This document shows positions 8,143 to 16,729 of a DNA stretch of 38,339 nt, piece after piece (position 1 is the stretch's first letter; each line of letters begins with the position of its first letter). Origin of the DNA: Hyphomicrobiales bacterium. Lineage in GTDB: Bacteria > Pseudomonadota > Alphaproteobacteria > Rhizobiales > Devosiaceae. Both the position numbers and the translations under genes were made by a program. The DNA is taken from contig JAMONS010000061.1 in assembly GCA_027065555.1 (NCBI GenBank), forward strand, positions 1 to 38,339. The letters are read 5' to 3'. Under the pieces are notes generated by a model that saw only the letters and a program-made list of their open reading frames with translations, searched no databases and was not told where the DNA came from.

Positions 8143-8911
8143 TTATCTCACCTCCCGTGCCAAGATAGGCCTTAATAACATCGGGGTGTGATTGCACTTC
8201 ACTCGGCGTGCCTATCGCCAATTCCTTGCCATCAGCGAGTGCCAGAACTCTATCAGAAACAGAGGCTACCAAATTCATATCATGTTCAACCATTAAAACG
8301 GTGATATTCATTTGCTTTTTAATATCCTCAATCCAATAAATCATATCATTGGTTTCTTCTAATGAAAGACCAGATGCAGGCTCATCTAACAATAATAATT
8401 TTGGCTCAGTTGCTAGCGCCCTTGCTAGTTCAACAACTTTTCTAATGCCATAAGGTAGCCCCGCAATATATTTATCTCGATAGGCTTGCAATTCTAAAAA
8501 GTCGATAACTTCTTCAACTACATGGCGATGGCGGCGCTCTTCCTGCCGTACACTTGGCGCAAAAAACATCTCACTTAATAGGTTGCTTTTGCGGTGGCGT
8601 TGTCGCCCAATCAACAGGTTCTGCAACACGGTTGATTGCTCAAAAAGCTCAATATTTTGAAAAGTGCGCGCAATGCCTAATGATGGCACTTGGTCGGGGC
8701 GAAGACGTAATATTGATTCACCGTTAACTTTTATGTTTCCTTTTTGCGGATCATAAAAACGAGAAATTAAATTAAAAACCGTAGATTTTCCAGCGCCATT
8801 TGGCCCAACAAGCGAAAAAACCTCACCCTCCCCAACATGAAAGGAAACATTATTGACGGCAATTAGACCACCAAAACTAAGTGTAACATTTTCAAGCGAT
8901 AACAGGCTCAT
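8135..8911 (-). CDS. livG: Liv-type ABC transporter ATPase (LivG)
   Basis: 258 residues with Walker A GPNGAGKST, Q-loop region RTFQNIELFEQ, Walker B LLLLDEPASGLS and switch VEHDM. The signature motif reads LPYGIRKVVELARAL, which lacks the classical LSGGQ but is normal for the LivG branch (LPYG). It has the LivG-typical insert RFYDPQKGNI. It pairs with LivF to form the mixed ATPase dimer. It follows livM by 21 bases and overlaps livF by 8. Confidence 0.92.
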   Translation of the reverse strand: MSLLSLENVTLSFGGLIAVNNVSFHVGEGEVFSLVGPNGAGKSTVFNLISRFYDPQKGNIKVNGESILRLRPDQVPSLGIARTFQNIELFEQSTVLQNLLIGRQRHRKSNLLSEMFFAPSVRQEERRHRHVVEEVIDFLELQAYRDKYIAGLPYGIRKVVELARALATEPKLLLLDEPASGLSLEETNDMIYWIEDIKKQMNITVLMVEHDMNLVASVSDRVLALADGKELAIGTPSEVQSHPDVIKAYLGTGGEINV

Positions 8912-8932
8912 TCTTTACTCACTTCTTAATAC

Positions 8933-10030
8933 TTATTTCATGCGCTCGGTTTTTAGATAGGACTTTTGCCGCTTAAACATATTTTTGCGATAAAAGGGAA
9001 ATAATTCAAAATAGGTTCGAATTTTTACCCAACGCCCATAAATCCCCATTGGCTCAAATAAGATAAATAACACTAAAATAAGCGCAAAAACCCCTGTTTC
9101 AATTCCGGGCATTGAAAGAGAATTAAAGCCAAAATTATCTGTTGCAAAATCACGGCTAATAGCAATGAATTGCGGTAAGAACCCAACAACCATAGCGCCA
9201 AAAAACGCCCCATGAATTGAGCCAAGCCCGCCAATAACAATCATTAATAATAGCTGAATTGAAAGCACAATATTAAAAGTTTCGTTATTAAAAGCTCCTG
9301 CAAAATGCCCCAATAATGCGCCAGCTAAACCAGTAATAGCGCACGAAATAGCAAAGGCGGTTGCTTTGGTTTTGGTAATATTTACCCCCAATGCCTGTGC
9401 TGAAATTTCGCTATCTCGCATTGCAACAAAAGCCCGCCCTAAGGGGGAGCGCATAATATTGCGATAAATCATTAGAACAAAAAGCGTAACAAACAGTACC
9501 AAAAAATAAAACAATATAGGCGTGCCATAACGATCTATATCAAGACCAAAAATATCAATCGGTGGCGCAACAAGACCAGTAACACCGCCAGTAAAGGGCT
9601 CTGCCATAACAATTATATCGTCAGCAAGCACTGAAATAGCAAGCGTAGCAATCGCTAGATAAATCCCATGCAAGCGCAGAACTGGCAAGGCAATTATCAT
9701 TCCAATAATACCAGTTAAAATTCCAGCAAGCGGTAGCGTTATGACAAAAGGAATTCCCTTTGATAGCATAATGGCATTTAGATAAGCTCCAAGCGCTAAA
9801 AAGGCGGCATGACCAAGACTAACCTGTCCTGTGTGTCCTGTTAGTAGCATCAGTCCCATGCCAGCAATAGCAAAAATTAGCACATAAGTTACTTCGCCCA
9901 AAAAGAAATCATCAAGCAATAGGGGTAAAGCTAACATTAAAATTAATAGCGCAAGATAATAAAAGGCTTGGGGGCGGTGTTTGAATAATTTGATGTCATC
10001 ATCATAAGATCGCTTAAAAACAAACCGCAT
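8933..10030 (-). CDS. livM: Liv-type ABC transporter permease (LivM)
   Basis: 365 residues with about nine to ten hydrophobic helices. The hallmark LTGHTGQVSLGHAAFLALGAY (a GQ-S-GH motif near the N-terminal third) and GGLGSIHGAFFGA (the cytoplasmic EAA-like loop contacting the ATPase) place it in the LivM family. The cytoplasmic N-terminus carries about 20 charged residues (FKRSYDDDIKLFKHRP) and the C-terminus about 35 more. It starts three bases after the livH stop, with AAGAAGG upstream. Confidence 0.92.
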   Translation of the reverse strand: MRFVFKRSYDDDIKLFKHRPQAFYYLALLILMLALPLLLDDFFLGEVTYVLIFAIAGMGLMLLTGHTGQVSLGHAAFLALGAYLNAIMLSKGIPFVITLPLAGILTGIIGMIIALPVLRLHGIYLAIATLAISVLADDIIVMAEPFTGGVTGLVAPPIDIFGLDIDRYGTPILFYFLVLFVTLFVLMIYRNIMRSPLGRAFVAMRDSEISAQALGVNITKTKATAFAISCAITGLAGALLGHFAGAFNNETFNIVLSIQLLLMIVIGGLGSIHGAFFGAMVVGFLPQFIAISRDFATDNFGFNSLSMPGIETGVFALILVLFILFEPMGIYGRWVKIRTYFELFPFYRKNMFKRQKSYLKTERMK

Positions 10031-10033
10031 CGC

Positions 10034-10909
10034 TTAAACCTTCTTCTCGTGCATTTGTGAAAATAATCCAGCAGGTCTAAAAATTAAAACCAACAACATT
10101 AAAGCATAAGGGGCAACTTGCGAATAACCAGCTGGCAAACCATAAGCTGCAAACGGCTCTATTAGCCCAATAATAAGACCACCAATTAACGCCCCGGGGA
10201 GCGAGCCAAACCCACCTATCACAGCGGCGGCAAATGCTTTTATGCCAAGCAAGCCAGTTGATGGATCAACCGCTCCTTTTGAGGCAAATAATATCCCCGC
10301 AACTGCCGCAACAGATCCGCCAAGTGCCCAAACTAAGCTTTGAATTCTTTTAACTGGAATGCCAACATAATAGGCGGCTAGCTGGTTTTGTGATGCGGCT
10401 TGCATTGCTTTGCCCAATTTTGCTTTTTTGAAAAACAAAAACAAAAACATGGTGAGCAAAAGCGTTACAATAATAACCGCCACTTCCTCAAAGCCTAATA
10501 CCAACCCCCCAAAGTGAACTTCTCTACCTGCAAATGGGGTTTCTAATAATTGTGGTTCATGCGACCAAATAGCACCAGCGGCAAAACGAATTATAAAACC
10601 AAGCGCAATGGTTAGGATAATAACAGCAATTTGCGGCTGCCCAAACATGCGCCGAATAACCACCACATCAAGCAAATAACCAAGCAGTGCCATAATAAGA
10701 ATGGCTAAAGGAATAGCCAGCCAAAAACTAAAACCTAAATATTGCTCATTGGTTAGCCAGATGGTGATAAACGCCCCCATCATCATGAAATCGCCTTGAG
10801 CAAAATTCACCGCTTCAGTAGCTTTATAAATCAGCACAAAACCAAGCGCTATCAGTCCATAAACACTGCCATTCGCTAGCCCACTAATAGCCAGTTGCCA
10901 AAAATCCAA
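10034..10909 (-). CDS. livH: Liv-type ABC transporter permease (LivH)
   Basis: 291 residues with about eight membrane helices. LANGSVYGLIALGFVLIYK near the start, followed by VNFAQGDFMMMGAF, is the LivH hallmark, and GGFGSLPGALIGG is the loop that contacts the ATPase. The start codon is TTG at 10909; the choice is decided by a strong GGGAGG site five bases upstream and by the family's usual N-terminus (the conserved Q-L-x-x-G-L-x-x-G-S-V-Y-G). It is the first gene of the importer unit, 108 bases after the FabH-like gene. That gap is AT-rich enough to hold a promoter but has none I can define. Confidence 0.92.
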   Translation of the reverse strand: MDFWQLAISGLANGSVYGLIALGFVLIYKATEAVNFAQGDFMMMGAFITIWLTNEQYLGFSFWLAIPLAILIMALLGYLLDVVVIRRMFGQPQIAVIILTIALGFIIRFAAGAIWSHEPQLLETPFAGREVHFGGLVLGFEEVAVIIVTLLLTMFLFLFFKKAKLGKAMQAASQNQLAAYYVGIPVKRIQSLVWALGGSVAAVAGILFASKGAVDPSTGLLGIKAFAAAVIGGFGSLPGALIGGLIIGLIEPFAAYGLPAGYSQVAPYALMLLVLIFRPAGLFSQMHEKKV

Positions 10910-11017
10910 ATCTGCCTCCCTTTAGCAAATTAACTTTGCTATTTTTATTTTATAAGAAACCACATTAAAGGAGTTATGCCAAGTAATAAATATCACTATG
11001 TTTTTGAAGAACCTTAT

Positions 11018-12142
11018 CTATATCTTTTTTACAATTACATTGCCAGCTGAATAGCCAGCGCCGAACGAGCAAATAATACCGATATCACCGCTTGTTAAAT
11101 CATTTGAATATTGTGAAAATGTAATGATTGAGCCAGCTGATGATGTGTTGGCATATTCTTGTAATATATTTGGTTGTTCTATTGCGCTTGCTTCACGTCC
11201 TAAGACCTTGCGTCCGATCATATCATTCATTGATTTATTGGCTTGGTGTAACCAAAGACGTGAAAGATTATTGGCGCTGATATTATTTTCGCTTAAATGA
11301 TCTAATATTAGCTTTGCTACCATTGGCACAACTTCTTTGAAAACTTTTCGCCCATTTTGCATGAATTGCATATCACGTTGATCTTCCATGCCGTTTTTGT
11401 AGGTGCGGCGTAAAAATCCACTGTTATTGCGAATATTGTTAGAAAAACTGGTTAGGCATTTTGTTGAAATAATTTCATATTGCTCACTTGATTTTGCGCT
11501 ATTTTGTTCTTCAAGCACAAGGGCTGTGCAAACATCACCAAAAATGAAATGGCAATCCCTATCTCGCCATTCAACGTGGGCAGAGCATATTTCGGGGCTG
11601 ATAATTAGAACCTTTTTAGCTGATCCAGATTTAATCATATCATTAGCTACTTGAATGGCAAAAGTTGCAGAAGAGCAGGCAACATTCATATCAAAAGCAA
11701 AGCCATTAATGCCAAGTGCTTGTTGTACTTCTATTGAAATTGCAGGATAAGAACGTTCAAAATTTGAGCAGGCAACTATTATACTATCAATATCGGTGGG
11801 TTGTAATTTTGCTTGCTCAAGGGCAGTTTTGGCAGCTTTGAGCGACATTTCAGCTTGAATGGATAATTCGCCATCTGAGCGCTTTTCAAGAATAGGGTGC
11901 ATGATTTTGGGGTCAAGCACTCCTGATTTATTCATTACATAGCGGTTTTTAATTCCTGAAGCTTTGAAAATAAATTCTTCGCTTGAATGAGCAATAGGCT
12001 CTCTTTCACCAGATGCAATTTCTTTGGCATATTTCTCATTTTGTAAATCGGTATATTGATTAAACGACTTAACCAATTCTTTATTTGAAATTGCTTCGCT
12101 AGGGGTAAAGACACCAGAACCGCTTATTACTATTTTTGCCAA
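11018..12142 (-). CDS. 3-oxoacyl-ACP synthase III-like condensing enzyme (FabH-like)
   Basis: A thiolase-fold ketosynthase of about 374 residues. The catalytic triad is visible: Cys in NVACSSATFA, His in WLHQANKSM and Asn in EYANTSSAGS. The protein opens AKIVISGSGVFTPSEAISN as FabH-like proteins do. It differs from housekeeping FabH (about 320 residues) by an insert of around 40 residues before FIFKASGI, as in FabH paralogues that condense medium-chain acyl groups. The start is uncertain. TTG at 12148 and TTG at 12142 are both in frame; I take 12142 because AGGA lies seven bases before it, while it would be too close to 12148. It follows the aldehyde dehydrogenase by 62 bases on the same strand. 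The product is unknown. Confidence 0.85.
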   Translation of the reverse strand: MAKIVISGSGVFTPSEAISNKELVKSFNQYTDLQNEKYAKEIASGEREPIAHSSEEFIFKASGIKNRYVMNKSGVLDPKIMHPILEKRSDGELSIQAEMSLKAAKTALEQAKLQPTDIDSIIVACSNFERSYPAISIEVQQALGINGFAFDMNVACSSATFAIQVANDMIKSGSAKKVLIISPEICSAHVEWRDRDCHFIFGDVCTALVLEEQNSAKSSEQYEIISTKCLTSFSNNIRNNSGFLRRTYKNGMEDQRDMQFMQNGRKVFKEVVPMVAKLILDHLSENNISANNLSRLWLHQANKSMNDMIGRKVLGREASAIEQPNILQEYANTSSAGSIITFSQYSNDLTSGDIGIICSFGAGYSAGNVIVKKI

Positions 12143-12204
12143 GTTCAAATCCTATTTTTTCTAAAGGCTACTATTAATAATTGCTTAGAACAAGAAATAA
12201 TTTT

Positions 12205-13656
12205 TTAGCTGTGATTAAAAATAATTGTCTTTATTGCTGACATTTCATATAGTCCCTCAAGCCCTTTTTCACGACCAAAACCTGATTTTTTAAAACCTCC
12301 AAAGGGTAATTCATTACCATCACCTGCACCATAGGCATTTATGAAAATCTGCCCCGCACGGATTTTTTTGGCAACTCTAATTTGTCGTGCGCCATCATTT
12401 GACCAAACCGAGCTAACCAAGCCAAATTCAGTGTTGTTTGCGAGTTTAATGGCATCTTCCTCATTTTTGAAAGGAAGAGCGCAAAGCACAGGGCCAAAAA
12501 TTTCTTTTTGCGCTAAATCAGATTTTGGTGGCACGTTCGTAAATAAATGCGGCTCTATATAATTGCCGCCCTTTGGAGCATTATTAGCGATTTCCCCTGT
12601 TGCTAAAAGCTCAATATTTTCTTGTTTGGCTTGCTCGATAAAGGCCTTGACAATTTTAAGCTGCTTTTGACTAACCAGTGCCCCAAGATCAAAATCTGCA
12701 TCATGTGGACCAGCCACTAACTCCTTAAATCTAGCTGCTAGTTTTTTGATAAATTCATCATAGATTGATTGTTCTATGAGAACTCTTGATCCAGCTGAGC
12801 ATACTTGCCCAGAATTATGAATTATGCCGCTAACAATTACTGGCAAGGCCTTTTCTAAATCTGCATCTGCAAAAACTACTTGTGCTGATTTTCCGCCCAA
12901 TTCCATTGTTACACCACGATTGTTTTTTGCAGCGGTTTGCTGAATTATAGTGCCAGTTATTGGCGATCCAGTAAAAGAGATAAAATCAACGTCCTTGTGC
13001 GAGCTTAGAGCTGCCCCTGCTTCAATCCCAGTTCCAGCAACAATATTTAATGCCCCATCTGGCACTCCTGCTATAATGGCTAATTCACCAACTCTTAAAA
13101 CGCTTAAACATGCATCTTCTGCTGGTTTAATCACTAGTGAGTTGCCCATAGCTAAAGCTGCGCCAATTACTCGCCCAAGAATTTTTGATGGATAATTCCA
13201 AGGAATAATGCCTGCAACAACGCCGTGTGGTTCACGTAATGTTAGCGCTAAAAAATCACCCTTCATTGGGATTGTATCGCCGTGCATCTTATCTGCTGCA
13301 CCGCCATAAAATTCAAAATATCGTGCTAGGCCAGAAATATCAGATTTTGCTTGGCTAAATATCTTGCCCGTATCTTTTGCCTCAAGACTAGCTAATTCAT
13401 CTTTATGCTTTTCAATTAAAAACGAAAATTTTAATAATACTCGCCCCCGCTCAGTAGCAGACATTTTGCCCCATGCGCCCTTTTCATAGGCATGACGAGC
13501 AGAGCGCACTGCTAAATCAATATCTCTTTTTGAGCTTTGAGGAATAGAGGCAAAGGATAGGCCATCAGAGGGGGAAGTAACGTCTAATTTTTTACCTGAA
13601 ATAGCATCGCATAATTTGCCAGCAATAAGGTTTTTATAGGATTTATTATTTGTCAT
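12205..13656 (-). CDS. NAD(P)-dependent aldehyde dehydrogenase
   Basis: 483 residues, full length for the ALDH superfamily. It oxidises an aldehyde to the acid with NAD(P) in the cytoplasm. Visible active-site parts: IIPWNYPS (Asn stabilising the oxyanion), the SFTGSPITG Rossmann loop, MELGGKSA with the general-base Glu, and NSGQVCSAGSR with the catalytic Cys. EIFGPVLC and the C-terminal LPFGGFKKSGFGRE are also typical. The overall wording resembles betaine-aldehyde or gamma-aminobutyraldehyde type enzymes, but the substrate cannot be read from sequence. An AGGA site lies six bases before the ATG. It sits between the glycosyltransferase (80-base gap) and the FabH-like gene. Production or removal of an aldehyde linked to the downstream acyl-CoA synthetase is possible but unproven. 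Confidence 0.92.
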   Translation of the reverse strand: MTNNKSYKNLIAGKLCDAISGKKLDVTSPSDGLSFASIPQSSKRDIDLAVRSARHAYEKGAWGKMSATERGRVLLKFSFLIEKHKDELASLEAKDTGKIFSQAKSDISGLARYFEFYGGAADKMHGDTIPMKGDFLALTLREPHGVVAGIIPWNYPSKILGRVIGAALAMGNSLVIKPAEDACLSVLRVGELAIIAGVPDGALNIVAGTGIEAGAALSSHKDVDFISFTGSPITGTIIQQTAAKNNRGVTMELGGKSAQVVFADADLEKALPVIVSGIIHNSGQVCSAGSRVLIEQSIYDEFIKKLAARFKELVAGPHDADFDLGALVSQKQLKIVKAFIEQAKQENIELLATGEIANNAPKGGNYIEPHLFTNVPPKSDLAQKEIFGPVLCALPFKNEEDAIKLANNTEFGLVSSVWSNDGARQIRVAKKIRAGQIFINAYGAGDGNELPFGGFKKSGFGREKGLEGLYEMSAIKTIIFNHS

Positions 13657-13736
13657 TTTTTTCCTGCGAATTGATTATCTAAAATACATTATTTATTATC
13701 AGGACATGAAGTCAATCAAAAGAATTAATTCAGTAC

Positions 13737-15557
13737 TTAATGTTTGCGCTTTTTAGATATCCCATGTTTTGTTTTTGCCCAAAAATATGGTTTGACCATC
13801 AACTCATAGGCGGCTAAAAATGCGGCGATACCACTAAGCGCCCAATATATTGGTAAGGTGAAAAGTGCTAAAGAAAGTCTTTGGTTCTTTAATCGCATAA
13901 CCCCAGCAATAGAATGAGATATGGTTGCTATATATCCAACTACCAAGATAAACAGCTGTAAGAACAGCCAGATATCACCTTGTTGAAAGCCAAAATTGCC
14001 GATAGTAATAAATCTAATAATAATCGCTATAAGAAATAATGTATGCAATGGAGCGCTGATTATTAAACTGCCAACATAAATTTGAAATGCTAGGAAATTT
14101 TTCCAACCTGCATCCCTTAAGAATTGTTTTGCAAATCGATTATGCACAATGAAGGTTTGCATCCAGCCTTTCATCCATCTGGTGCGTTGCGCCATCCAAG
14201 CACTAAGAGAAACGGGTGCTTCTTCATAGGTATAAGAAGCTAATGTACCTGTTTTATAGCGCAATCTTGAAAGTCGAACGCCAAGATCTGCATCTTCTGT
14301 AACATTAAATGCGTCCCAGCCACCAACTTCATAAAGAGATTGCACTCGAAAATGATTTGAAGTTCCGCCAAGTGGCATAGGGAAATTCCAACGAGCAAGC
14401 GCTGGTAACATAACGCCAAACAGACCACTATATTCAGCTGCAAATAGAGTTGTAAGCCAGCTTTCTTTTGCGTTATCAATCACTAATTCTGCCTGCACAC
14501 AATCAATACTAGGCTCATTATAAAACCTTGTGGCAGCTAAGCGTAGCTGGTCTTTTTGCGGTATATCTTCGGCATCATAAATTACCAGATATTCCCCGCG
14601 CACCATTGGCAAAGCATAATCAAGGGCTTTTGGTTTTGTGTGCGGTGCGTATGGAGGAACTACTACTAACTCAAAATTGGGGTTTTCTTGAAGAGTATTT
14701 TCTATAGCTTTTACAGTTTTTGGGCTTGCCTGTTCGACAATGAATTTTATATCTAATTTTTCAGGAGGATAGTCTAGTGCTTGCATTGCTTTAGTTAACT
14801 GCTCAACCATTTGTGCTTCATCTCTTAGGGGTATGAGAATTGAATAGATAGGTAAATGAATGTCATCAAGCATATTAGTGTTAGGTTTCTTTTCGGTGTA
14901 AAATAGCTCAAAAAGTGCCGCTATTCGAAACCATGCAGGAAGCAAAAACAAAACTATTAATAATGGTAATAATATTGGAGTAAATGAGGGAGGGGGCAAT
15001 ATTACTGCAGCGATTATTAATATAAGGGAAAATAAAAATATCAACCGAGCTGGAATTGTAAGATCAAGATGAGCGCTGGCATATGGCCAATGCCGAGCTA
15101 AACGTTGTCGAGCTTCGTCTATTAGTTTTGGTTGATTTGATTTTATAATTGCAGCTCTTAAAGCCCGTTTCGGTACAATGCAAATGTTTATACTTTTATG
15201 AGTTTGTGCTTTTACTTGCTCACTTAGGGCAAGGATTTTATTAATATCTGGAGCAATGAAAATTATTTCTCTATCAAATAATTTGGCTGAAAAACTATCC
15301 AAAGACCCTAAATCATCAAAGCGAATATTATTTGTTACAACTTCAAGATCTTGCGGCACAAATTCGCTAAAAGGTAGGGCGCAATATTTTGCTGCAAATT
15401 GATAGATAATCTGTTCATTAATGCCCATGCGAAAGATAAAATATTCAAATATATCGATAGATAATTTTTGTGCAGAAATAATAATATCCTGAGCATCATG
15501 GTGTTTATTGCCGCTATGCAATAAGATATATTTTGTTAACTCAATCTTACTTAACAT
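13737..15557 (-). CDS. Membrane GT2 glycosyltransferase with GspE-N-like N-terminal domain
   Basis: 606 residues. Residues 1 to about 165 are soluble and resemble the N-terminal domain of GspE/MshE-type proteins (INEQIIYQFAAKYCALPFSEF fragment pattern). Two membrane helices follow at about 170-215. The catalytic GT2 domain covers about 235-470, with IPLRDEAQMV, the DxD motif YDAEDIPQKDQL near 327, NVTEDADLG and the QRTRWMKGW (QxxRW) motif near 455. Four C-terminal helices follow. Together these are the four signatures of processive synthases such as cellulose, hyaluronan and beta-glucan synthases, so it should polymerise a sugar nucleotide at the inner membrane and export the chain. The product is unknown and no partner subunits (BcsB or others) are adjacent. 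The ribosome site is weak. It follows the phosphagen kinase by 24 bases. Confidence 0.85.
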   Translation of the reverse strand: MLSKIELTKYILLHSGNKHHDAQDIIISAQKLSIDIFEYFIFRMGINEQIIYQFAAKYCALPFSEFVPQDLEVVTNNIRFDDLGSLDSFSAKLFDREIIFIAPDINKILALSEQVKAQTHKSINICIVPKRALRAAIIKSNQPKLIDEARQRLARHWPYASAHLDLTIPARLIFLFSLILIIAAVILPPPSFTPILLPLLIVLFLLPAWFRIAALFELFYTEKKPNTNMLDDIHLPIYSILIPLRDEAQMVEQLTKAMQALDYPPEKLDIKFIVEQASPKTVKAIENTLQENPNFELVVVPPYAPHTKPKALDYALPMVRGEYLVIYDAEDIPQKDQLRLAATRFYNEPSIDCVQAELVIDNAKESWLTTLFAAEYSGLFGVMLPALARWNFPMPLGGTSNHFRVQSLYEVGGWDAFNVTEDADLGVRLSRLRYKTGTLASYTYEEAPVSLSAWMAQRTRWMKGWMQTFIVHNRFAKQFLRDAGWKNFLAFQIYVGSLIISAPLHTLFLIAIIIRFITIGNFGFQQGDIWLFLQLFILVVGYIATISHSIAGVMRLKNQRLSLALFTLPIYWALSGIAAFLAAYELMVKPYFWAKTKHGISKKRKH

Positions 15558-15581
15558 AGGTACTCATATCACTTTTGAAAC

Positions 15582-16673
15582 TTATTGCTTTTCTAATTGC
15601 CAAAGCCTATCAATCCCTTGATAAAGGTTTTGCATTATTTGCATTTCGCTAACTCCAAGTCTTGCACTTGGGGAAATATCAACCAAACCATCAATGCCTG
15701 CCTTTGAATGTTCGCCGCCAACGCCACGAACTGCAAGACCAAATGATTTTGCTTCTCTTTCTAACTCGCTTAAATCAGTACCATTTTTGCTTAGATTAGG
15801 CAATTTAATATGTAGGCTGGCTCGCATCGAAGCGCCAAGATTGGTTGGGCAAGAGGTAATATTGCCATATTTTTTACTAATAGCAAATGCTGGCAAAAGG
15901 GTCTCTAATATTTCAAGCCCATTATGCAATCTATTAAATAGAGCATTTAGATTTGAGCCAATTTGCATTGCCATAATGCGTAAATTGTCTTCTTCGCCAA
16001 CCCAAACTAAAAAATCCTCGTTTCTAGAAATATAAATACCACGACCATAAGGCCAGTCATTGCTAATGCCAGCTACTGATAGATATTTATCATTACTCAT
16101 GTCTTTGAACATTTGATGAGAATCAATGCGTTTTTGATATTCTGCTTCATTAATTTGATGGAGTGAGTTGGGGGTGAGGGAGAGGTATTTACCGCCAAAA
16201 TCTTTGTGTTGGGCTAATGTCTGAAAAGCATTGGCGGCTAGTTTTTCAAACTCAATGCGCTCGTTTTTGCTCATAGCGCCAGTGAGTGGAAATATTTTTG
16301 GGTTGCGAGCTACTCGAACCCGCATGGAAACGTCATTAAGAGTTTTATCAATATTTTTTAAATCGCAAGATGTGTTTGAAAAATCCCAATTTGAGGGTTG
16401 AGATATTTCTTTGTTTGCATCAATATTATGATAATCATGCAGTAGCTTATCAAAAAATGGGGCAAAATCTTCATAATCGTTGGCGTGCATAGCATAAGCG
16501 CCCATTTGAGAGTTTGGGTTTTTTATGCCGCTTTTGATTATTTTTAATAGGTTTTGTTGTTTATTTTGCTCCAGTGATAAGAAATATTCCTCATCAAAAT
16601 GGCGAGCCATTAGGTTTTCTGGGTGGGTGTTTTTAATCTGTTTAATTGTTTCAAATAGCTTTGAATGTGTCAT
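15582..16673 (-). CDS. Phosphagen (arginine) kinase, ATP:guanidino phosphotransferase
   Basis: 363 residues from the ATG at 16673, where AGGAGAGG sits six bases upstream; an in-frame extension to 16700 lacks a ribosome site. It should transfer phosphate reversibly between ATP and a guanidine compound. The all-helical N-terminal domain is present (residues about 5-85), including IKSGIKNPNSQMGAYAMH, equivalent to the guanidine-specificity loop SGVGIYA of arginine kinase. The catalytic domain has RVRVAR, WPYGRGIYIS, VGEEDNLRIMAMQ (second acidic residue of NEED kept), SCPTNLGASMRAS with the reactive Cys, and RGVGGEHS with the catalytic Glu. All five phosphate-binding arginines of arginine kinase can be placed. 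The N-terminal domain rules out McsB, which lacks it. The family is mainly animal and protist and patchy in bacteria. It lies 56 bases after trpB. Confidence 0.92.
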   Translation of the reverse strand: MTHSKLFETIKQIKNTHPENLMARHFDEEYFLSLEQNKQQNLLKIIKSGIKNPNSQMGAYAMHANDYEDFAPFFDKLLHDYHNIDANKEISQPSNWDFSNTSCDLKNIDKTLNDVSMRVRVARNPKIFPLTGAMSKNERIEFEKLAANAFQTLAQHKDFGGKYLSLTPNSLHQINEAEYQKRIDSHQMFKDMSNDKYLSVAGISNDWPYGRGIYISRNEDFLVWVGEEDNLRIMAMQIGSNLNALFNRLHNGLEILETLLPAFAISKKYGNITSCPTNLGASMRASLHIKLPNLSKNGTDLSELEREAKSFGLAVRGVGGEHSKAGIDGLVDISPSARLGVSEMQIMQNLYQGIDRLWQLEKQ

Positions 16674-16691
16674 TTGCCCTCTCCTATGAGA

Positions 16692-16711
16692 TGGGCGCAA
16701 TTAAGCGCCCA
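16692..16711 (-). other. Hairpin between trpB-like gene and phosphagen kinase
   Basis: TGGGCGC (16692-16698) and GCGCCCA (16705-16711) form a perfect GC-rich 7-bp stem with a six-base AATTAA loop. It lies 18 bases past the trpB stop and ends 18 bases before the kinase ATG, just upstream of its ribosome site. No T tract follows, so it is more likely an RNA-stability or translation element than a full terminator. Confidence 0.6.
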
Positions 16712-16729
16712 CCAATATTCTTTCAAAGA

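Noticed and set aside
15582-16673. McsB protein-arginine kinase as an alternative for the phosphagen kinase
   Set aside because: The N-terminal helical domain with the guanidine-specificity loop is present, and McsB lacks it; no mcsA, clpC or ctsR is adjacent.
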